Shown here in pieces: positions 58,792 to 64,000 of a stretch of 64,000 nt of DNA. The stretch lies in assembly GCF_016937515.1 (NCBI RefSeq), contig NZ_JAFHKM010000002.1, forward strand, positions 4,087,001 through 4,151,000, read 5' to 3'. Made by a program: the position numbers and the translations under genes. Origin of the DNA: Cohnella algarum (GTDB lineage Bacteria; Bacillota; Bacilli; Paenibacillales; Paenibacillaceae). The stretch's first letter is position 1. Every line of letters begins with the position of its first letter. The notes under the pieces were generated by a model. It was not told the origin of the DNA and made no database searches. It saw only the letters and a program-made list of their open reading frames with translations.

Positions 58792-60024
58792 TCAAAATGC
58801 CCAGTTGCCTTTGCGAAAGACGGGTTCTTCCTTGCCGTCTTCGGTAACGCCGAAAATGTCCATTTCCGCCGAGCCGACCATGAAGTCGACGTGCGCCAGG
58901 CTGCGGTTCAAGCCTTTCGCCGCAAGCTCCTCCTGCGACATCGACGTACCGTCCTGCAAGCAAAAGGCGTAGGCGCTGCCGATGGCGAAATGGTTGGACG
59001 CGTTCTCGTCGAACAGGGTATTGTAGTACAAAATGTTCGATTCCGAAATCGGGGAGCGGTGCGGCACAAGCGCCACTTCGCCGAGCCGGCGCGAACCTTC
59101 GTCCATCTCGATGAGCCGCTTGAGCGTTTCTTCGCCCTTTTCCGCTTCCGCCTGCACGATCCGGCCGTTCTCGAACGTCAGCTTGAAGCCGTCGATGACC
59201 GTTCCGCCGTAGCTGAGCGGCTTCGTCGCGGAGACATAGCCGCGAGTACGCTCGGCATGCGGCGCGGTAAACACTTCTTCGGTCGGCATATTGGCGACGA
59301 AGTTCGTTCCCCGCTCGTTGACGCTGTCGGCCGCCACCCACAGATGGCCGTCCGGAAGACCTACGTACAGATCCGTGCCGGGGGCGACGTAGTGAAGCTC
59401 CTTATACTGCTTGGCATTCAAATAATCGGCTTTTTCGTTCAGCGTCGAGATGTGCCGTTCCCAGGCCGCGTTCGGATCCTCCCGGTCGACGCGCACCGCT
59501 TGGAAAATCGCTTCCCACAGCTTCGCGACCCGCTCGGTTTCGGGGGCGTCGGGGAACACTTTGGCCGCCCACGCCTCGGAAGGAGCGGCGACGACGCACC
59601 AGCTGAATTTGTTGGCTTGCGAATATTGCCTGTATTTGGCCATCGCCTTGCCGTACGTTTTCTGATGGTTGGCGATCCGCTCCTGCGCGACGCCCTTCAG
59701 CAAATCCGGGTCGGAGGAGACGACGCTGACGACGGCCGCGTTGTTTTCGACGAGTTCCATCATTTCGCCGGCGTACCATTTCGGTTCCTCCAAAAAAGCC
59801 TCGTCCGGCGCATGGTCGTAACGAAGCCGCGCGACGGTGTCGTCCGACCAGTTGACTTTGACGGTATAGGCTCCGGCCTCGTAGCCTTTGCGCGCGATTT
59901 CGCGCACGAGCTCGGCGGCGTCGACGGCCGCGTTGACGACAAGCTTTTGGCCGGGTTGCAGATGAACGCCGATGTTCACGATCAGGTCCGCGTAGCGGGC
60001 AAGCTTTTCCTGGAACGATGCCAT
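58792..60024 (-). CDS. ampS: M29-family metallo-aminopeptidase
   Basis: The 410-residue leucyl-type aminopeptidase belongs to the AmpS/AmpT/PepS group. Two-metal site residues are visible in MPTEEVFTAPH, SNHFAIGSAY and HVDFMVGS. It is cytoplasmic, with the usual N-terminus FQEKLARYADLIV. It releases N-terminal residues from peptides. The phosphatase-like gene lies directly upstream on the same strand with no gap (stop at 60025), so they form an operon. Confidence 0.94.
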   Translation of the reverse strand: MASFQEKLARYADLIVNIGVHLQPGQKLVVNAAVDAAELVREIARKGYEAGAYTVKVNWSDDTVARLRYDHAPDEAFLEEPKWYAGEMMELVENNAAVVSVVSSDPDLLKGVAQERIANHQKTYGKAMAKYRQYSQANKFSWCVVAAPSEAWAAKVFPDAPETERVAKLWEAIFQAVRVDREDPNAAWERHISTLNEKADYLNAKQYKELHYVAPGTDLYVGLPDGHLWVAADSVNERGTNFVANMPTEEVFTAPHAERTRGYVSATKPLSYGGTVIDGFKLTFENGRIVQAEAEKGEETLKRLIEMDEGSRRLGEVALVPHRSPISESNILYYNTLFDENASNHFAIGSAYAFCLQDGTSMSQEELAAKGLNRSLAHVDFMVGSAEMDIFGVTEDGKEEPVFRKGNWAF

Positions 60025-60579
60025 TTACTTTTCCTCCAGTTCGTTGTCTTTTTCGAATACATACAGCCGGCCGTTTTCCGGTACGAAAAAGGACGGTCCC
60101 TTGAAGCCTCTTGCGATGAGCTCTTTGCGCAAATAGACCATCATCGCGGCATGGCTGACGATAAGCGTGTCGGCTTCGGATTCCGAGAGCGCCTCGTCGA
60201 GCACGCGCGCGATGCGCCGCTTCGCTTCCTTGATGTCCCGCCGCGACTTGCGGTTGATCCATTCCGACGCCCGGATGAGCACGAACCAGGCCGGAACGGG
60301 CAGCTTCAGCCAACGGCCGAACTCCGGCGCCGGAATTTCCCGAAGATCGGGAAGGAAACGCACGGGTCCCCGGAAAACATGTTCGGCCGTTTTGGCGGCT
60401 CGCGGCAGGTCGCTGGAAAAGCAGCGGCTCCAGCGGGTATCGCCGAGCGCGGTCGTTCCCAATTCGATATCGGCTTCCTCGTACTCGGCGAACCAGCGTC
60501 CAAGCTCCGCTCCCGATACGAGCTTTTTGTCCGGGAGCGGCTTCAATACCCGGTAGTGGCGAATCAATCCGATTTTCAT
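60025..60579 (-). CDS. Histidine phosphatase-superfamily protein with an RHY motif
   Basis: The 184-residue protein has the branch-1 histidine phosphatase layout: LIRH near the N-terminus, the second Arg in SSDLPRAAKTAEH, the acid in LREIPAPEF and the late VSHAAMM with its catalytic His. The canonical RHG is RHY here. The catalytic His and Arg are kept, so activity is possible, but the Gly-to-Tyr change is unusual. It lies immediately before ampS in the same transcript. Confidence 0.82.
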   Translation of the reverse strand: MKIGLIRHYRVLKPLPDKKLVSGAELGRWFAEYEEADIELGTTALGDTRWSRCFSSDLPRAAKTAEHVFRGPVRFLPDLREIPAPEFGRWLKLPVPAWFVLIRASEWINRKSRRDIKEAKRRIARVLDEALSESEADTLIVSHAAMMVYLRKELIARGFKGPSFFVPENGRLYVFEKDNELEEK

Positions 60580-60663
60580 ATTTGGAATGATAGCCCATTT
60601 GCCGACTCATTTCAACCGGAGCCCGCAAGACGATTGTATCCCTCTTTTATCGGAATGACGCAC

Positions 60664-60691
60664 TTACTTCGGGCCCGATCCCTTTTACAAT
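60664..60691 (+). promoter_or_regulatory. Candidate promoter of the third ABC operon
   Basis: A TACAAT -10 at 60686-60691 sits in CTTTTACAATAAAGATA, the same context as the promoter before the xylan operon (9539-9553). A weak TTACTT lies 16 nt upstream. The lack of a good -35 again suggests an activator. Confidence 0.4.
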
Positions 60692-60736
60692 AAAGATACA
60701 GCAAGCAACCAAATTTTGTTTGGGAGGGTCTTACAC

Positions 60737-62140
60737 GTGAAAAAGAAATGGACATCCGTCTTGGCCGTCTCCGTCGCTTTATCCGCGGTCTTGGCCGGGT
60801 GCGGCGGCAACGGCAACGCTCCGGAAGCGAGCGGCAGCCCGTCGGCAAGCCCGAGCCCGAGCGCTTCGGCATCGCCGAGCGAATCCCCGTCTCCGGAGAA
60901 GGTTGAAAACTTTACGGTATCGCTCCGTCATATTCAAATCGGCGATCCGCAGAAGTTCCGCAAAGCGATTCTCGACGACGTCGTCAAAAAAACCGAAGAA
61001 GAAGTGCCCGGCCTCAAATTCGAGCTGGACGGCGTGGAAGACAGCGTCAACCGCTTCACGAAGCTTCCGGCCGAAATGGCCGCCGGCAATCCTCCTAAAA
61101 TCATGTCCATCTTCGGCGGCGCGGGCGACACGCAAAAATACGCAAAGGCGGGACGCCTGCTCGATCTGACGCCGATTCTCGACGAGCTGGGGCTTAAGGA
61201 CCAGTTCCTCAACGTGCTCGACCCGTTCTCGGTCGACGGCAAAGTATACGGGCTGCCGATCGGCGGCAATACCGAGGGCATTTTCTACAACACCGAATTG
61301 TTCGCGCAGTACGGCCTGAACCCGCCGACGACGTGGGACGATCTGATCAAGGCGGCCGATACGCTGAAGGAAAACGGCATCACGCCGTTCGCCGTAGGCT
61401 CCAAGGGCGCATGGGTGCCGAACATGACGATCAACACGTTCATCGGCCGCCTGGCCGGGCCCGAGACGATCACGGGCTTCACGACAGGCGCCGCCAAGTG
61501 GAATTCGCCCGACGTCGTCGCAGCCTATACGCTCTACAAGGAATGGGTCGATAAAGGGTACTTCACGAAGGGCGAGCTGGGCAAGGAATACGGCGACATG
61601 CTGAACGATTTCGTGGCGGGCAAAGCCGGGATGATGTTCGACGGTTCGTGGCGCTCCTCGGCGTTCAAGAACGATGCCGTAGGCGCGGCCGTCGCCGGCA
61701 AGGTGGCGTTCGTGACGCTGCCGGCGCTGCCGAACGGCAAGGGCGACCAAACGTCCGTCAACGCCAACTACGGCGAAGGCTACGGCTTCTCCGCCGATCT
61801 GAACGAAAACGAGCTGAAAGCGGTCAAAGCGTTCATCAAAAATATGTACAGCGACGAAATGCAGCTTCGCGGCTTGCTCGAGGACGGCGTGCTGCCTTCG
61901 ATGAAGCTGTCGGAGGCGTCCGTCGCCCAGGTGAGCGACCCGATCGTGAAGCAGGTGCTCGACGTATTGAACGGAGCGGGCGTGACGTTCCCGCATTTCG
62001 ATTCCGTCGTTCAATCGAAAGTTTACACCGAAACCGAGACGCAGCTGCAAAAGCTGATCGCCGGCAAAGCGACGCCTCAGGAAGTGGCCGACGCCATCCA
62101 GAAGGTGCAGGACGCCGAAAACGCGGCCGCAGTCCAATAA
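60737..62140 (+). CDS. CUT1 solute-binding lipoprotein 3
   Basis: The 467-residue binding protein has signal peptide and lipobox LAGC (Cys23), then a Ser/Pro/Ala-rich linker (SGSPSASPSPSASASPSESP) and a MalE-like domain. GTG 60737 follows TGGGAGGG at 8-9 nt; the in-frame ATG at 60716 lies upstream of that site. The substrate is unknown; oligosaccharide by family. Unlike the other two ABC operons, no two-component pair is next to it. Confidence 0.92.
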   Translation: MKKKWTSVLAVSVALSAVLAGCGGNGNAPEASGSPSASPSPSASASPSESPSPEKVENFTVSLRHIQIGDPQKFRKAILDDVVKKTEEEVPGLKFELDGVEDSVNRFTKLPAEMAAGNPPKIMSIFGGAGDTQKYAKAGRLLDLTPILDELGLKDQFLNVLDPFSVDGKVYGLPIGGNTEGIFYNTELFAQYGLNPPTTWDDLIKAADTLKENGITPFAVGSKGAWVPNMTINTFIGRLAGPETITGFTTGAAKWNSPDVVAAYTLYKEWVDKGYFTKGELGKEYGDMLNDFVAGKAGMMFDGSWRSSAFKNDAVGAAVAGKVAFVTLPALPNGKGDQTSVNANYGEGYGFSADLNENELKAVKAFIKNMYSDEMQLRGLLEDGVLPSMKLSEASVAQVSDPIVKQVLDVLNGAGVTFPHFDSVVQSKVYTETETQLQKLIAGKATPQEVADAIQKVQDAENAAAVQ

Positions 62141-62157
62141 CGTTTGCAAAGGGGAGA

Positions 62158-62184
62158 GGAGCCGCCCGGGTTGCGGGCGGCTCC
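62158..62184 (+). terminator. Intercistronic hairpin between binding protein and permease
   Basis: The arms GGAGCCGCCC and GGGCGGCTCC around a short loop are followed by TTGCTCTT. A strong hairpin with a poor T-run, suited to partial termination or 3'-end protection. Confidence 0.65.
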
Positions 62185-62224
62185 TTGCTCTTCCCGACTT
62201 TAACGACGGCGGAGGAGTTTCACC

Positions 62225-63106
62225 ATGAAAAATGCGCTTCGCAATCCTTATGTATATTTGATGTTCGTTTTGCCTACGATCGCGCTTTACTTTCTGTTTT
62301 TCATCTATCCGATGCTTACTTCCGTATATTACGGATTTACGGACTGGGACGGGCTCAACCGGCAAAATTTCATCGGCTTCGACAATTTCGCCACCGCCTT
62401 TCAAGACCCCGAGTTTCGGGCCTCGATCGTGAACAACGTCTATATTTTGCTGTTTTCGTGCTGCGTGCAGGTGCCGCTCATCGTCGTTTTCTCCCTGCTT
62501 ATCAGCAACGTCAAACGGTTTCAGGGATTTTACAAAACGACCGTGTTCATGCCGTCCATTCTGTCCACCTCGGTCATCGGCATTTTGTGGGGGTACATTT
62601 ACGATCCGGACGTGGGGCTCCTCAACAATTTGCTGGGGCTGCTCGGCATCGACCCGATCTACTGGCTGGCGGAATCGCGGTGGGCGATGATCTCGATTTT
62701 GATCACGAACGCCTGGCAGTGGATGGGCTTTTATATCGTCCTCATTCTCGCCGCCATCCTGGCCATCCCGAGGGACATCGACGAGGCGGCCAAAATCGAC
62801 GGCGCGACCGGCGTGCAGCGGGCGTGGTACTTGACCGTGCCGCTCATCAAACCGATCGTCAACGTCGTCATCATGCTGTCGATCGCGGGCGCCCTGCGCG
62901 TCGTCGACATCGTGCTCGTCATGACGAACGGGGGGCCGGCGGGCGCGACCGAAGTGATGGCTTCCTACATGGTGAACAAAGCGATCAAGTACGGGGAATA
63001 CGGCTACGGCACGGCGCTGTCGATCGTCATTTTCATTTTTGCGCTCGTTCTTACCGCCCTGTACCAGGTCTTGTTCGCGAGAAGACAGGAAAGGATTGAA
63101 TACTGA
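62225..63106 (+). CDS. CUT1 ABC permease (MalF-like) of the third operon
   Basis: The 293-residue permease has six spans and the EAA loop EAAKIDGATGVQRA. GGAGGAG precedes the ATG. Its TGA stop overlaps the ATG of the following permease. Confidence 0.93.
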   Translation: MKNALRNPYVYLMFVLPTIALYFLFFIYPMLTSVYYGFTDWDGLNRQNFIGFDNFATAFQDPEFRASIVNNVYILLFSCCVQVPLIVVFSLLISNVKRFQGFYKTTVFMPSILSTSVIGILWGYIYDPDVGLLNNLLGLLGIDPIYWLAESRWAMISILITNAWQWMGFYIVLILAAILAIPRDIDEAAKIDGATGVQRAWYLTVPLIKPIVNVVIMLSIAGALRVVDIVLVMTNGGPAGATEVMASYMVNKAIKYGEYGYGTALSIVIFIFALVLTALYQVLFARRQERIEY

Positions 63107-63936
63107 TGCCGGCCGCCGTCAAAAAAACGATACCGCATGTCGTCATGATGGCGTACGTCGTCGTCATTCTGCTGCCGTTCCTGTTCGTCCTGCTGTCTTC
63201 TTTCAAGGCGAACAATACCGAGATCGCGACGCGCCCGTTCGGCCTGCCGACCGTTTGGGAATTCGGGAATTACAAGGAAGCGTGGGTCAAGGCGAACATC
63301 AACGTCTATTTTTTCAACAGCCTGTACTTGTCGCTCTCCTCGGCGGTCGTCGGCGTCCTGCTGGCGGCGGGAACCGCGTTCGCGCTGACCCGCATGAAGT
63401 TCGTCCGGGCAAGCGGCTGGATTTACCAGTTCGTGCTGATCGGCATGCTTATCCCCGGCAACGTGCTGTTTATCGCGCAATATTTGCTCGTGCGGAATCT
63501 GGGCATCCTGAACACGCATTGGTCGCTGTTTTTGCCGTATACGGCCGGAGCGCTGCCGCTCAGCGTCCTGCTGATCTCGGCGTTCATGCGTTCGATTCCG
63601 AACGAGCTGGAAGAAGCGGCGATCGTCGACGGCCTGAGCGCCCCGGGGCTGTTTTTCCGGATCGTGCTGCCGCTGACGGTGCCGGCTCTCGTGACGGTGT
63701 TCATCGTCAATTTTCTGGGCAACTGGAACGAATACTTGCTGGCGAATTTCTTTTTGAGCAAGGACTCGCTTCGGACGCTTCCGACCGGCATGGTCGGCTT
63801 TCGCGACGCGTTCCAAACGAATTACGCGCTCGTCTGCACCGGCATCGTGTTCAGCGTCGTGCCGGTTCTCGTCATCTACGCCTTCCTGCAGAAAAAAATC
63901 ATCGAAGGGCTGACGGCGGGAAGCGTTAAGGGGTAA
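63106..63936 (+). CDS. CUT1 ABC permease (MalG-like) of the third operon
   Basis: The 276-residue permease has six spans, the EAA loop EAAIVDGLSAPGLF and the C-terminal EGLTAGSVKG signature. It is coupled to the preceding permease by a one-base overlap. It is the last gene in the window; any glycosidase of the operon would lie beyond 64 kb. Confidence 0.93.
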   Translation: MPAAVKKTIPHVVMMAYVVVILLPFLFVLLSSFKANNTEIATRPFGLPTVWEFGNYKEAWVKANINVYFFNSLYLSLSSAVVGVLLAAGTAFALTRMKFVRASGWIYQFVLIGMLIPGNVLFIAQYLLVRNLGILNTHWSLFLPYTAGALPLSVLLISAFMRSIPNELEEAAIVDGLSAPGLFFRIVLPLTVPALVTVFIVNFLGNWNEYLLANFFLSKDSLRTLPTGMVGFRDAFQTNYALVCTGIVFSVVPVLVIYAFLQKKIIEGLTAGSVKG

Positions 63937-63941
63937 GGTTC

Positions 63942-63980
63942 GCCCTCCATTCGGTCTTCTCGGCCGGCGGAGGGCAATTT
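63942..63980 (+). terminator. Possible terminator of the third ABC operon
   Basis: The arms GCCCTCC and GGAGGGC are separated by a 20-nt loop and followed by AATTT. The T-run is weak, so the operon could continue. Confidence 0.45.
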
Positions 63981-64000
63981 CGTAGGCTAAAAGAAAGTTC

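Overview
The window looks like chromosome from a Gram-positive, spore-forming member of the Paenibacillaceae (Paenibacillus or Cohnella type). This is inferred from gene content: a hemE-hemH-hemY block, YesM/YesN two-component pairs beside CUT1-type sugar ABC transporters, a LysM-M14 gamma-D-glutamyl endopeptidase, a YutE-type DUF86 protein, YtxH/DUF948 stress proteins and an LtaS-like synthase. Most genes are GC-rich. No rRNA, tRNA or CRISPR array was seen.

Layout. 0.1-3.7 kb: phoU, an APH-family kinase (apparent frameshift), an orphan CuA-type cupredoxin, small membrane proteins, a Dabb protein and a YutE-like protein. 3.7-4.4 kb: degraded sequence. 4.4-14.5 kb: a xylan/aldouronate uptake island (response regulator, histidine kinase, second response regulator, lipoprotein, two permeases, cytoplasmic GH10 xylanase), visibly lower in GC than its surroundings and bounded by a 20-bp perfect direct repeat. 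14.7-19.8 kb: HTH regulator, stress proteins, glutamate racemase, M14 endopeptidase and small proteins. 19.9-20.5 kb: a phased palindrome array followed by a 52-bp minisatellite. 20.5-25.6 kb (minus strand): LtaS-like synthase, MBOAT acyltransferase and AlgJ-like SGNH protein, probably a cell-surface polymer synthesis and O-acylation operon. 25.7-32.2 kb: O-methyltransferase, MFS exporter, haem genes and an unknown gene behind a possible cre. 32.2-37.6 kb: catalase with a PerR-type box, LysR regulator divergent from ilvE, then mobA and mobB. 37.8-43.1 kb: YesM kinase, YesN regulator (apparent frameshift) and a GH3 hexosaminidase. 43.2-54.8 kb: YesM/YesN pair, an AT-rich insert gene, a complete IS256-family element with 8-bp target duplications lying in the promoter region of an ABC operon, then that operon and a GH106-like glycosidase. 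54.8-55.0 kb: a second palindrome array. 55.2-60.6 kb: alkyltransferase-like protein, CapA protein, GDPD, FAH-family protein, M29 aminopeptidase and a histidine phosphatase-like protein. 60.7-63.9 kb: a third CUT1 ABC operon.

Most of the accessory content serves detection, import and cytoplasmic breakdown of plant or wall oligosaccharides. Three ABC operons share one design: a lipoprotein gene, an intercistronic hairpin, then two overlapping permease genes. No transporter ATPase is present, so a shared MsmX-like ATPase elsewhere is likely.

The most unusual structure is a pair of loci 35 kb apart carrying 15-nt palindromes spaced at exactly 52 nt with 37-nt intervals and alternating core types. 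One locus adjoins a minisatellite of unrelated sequence but the same 52-nt period. Two genes (a kinase and a response regulator) each appear broken by one missing G in a G-run, which suggests assembly error rather than decay.
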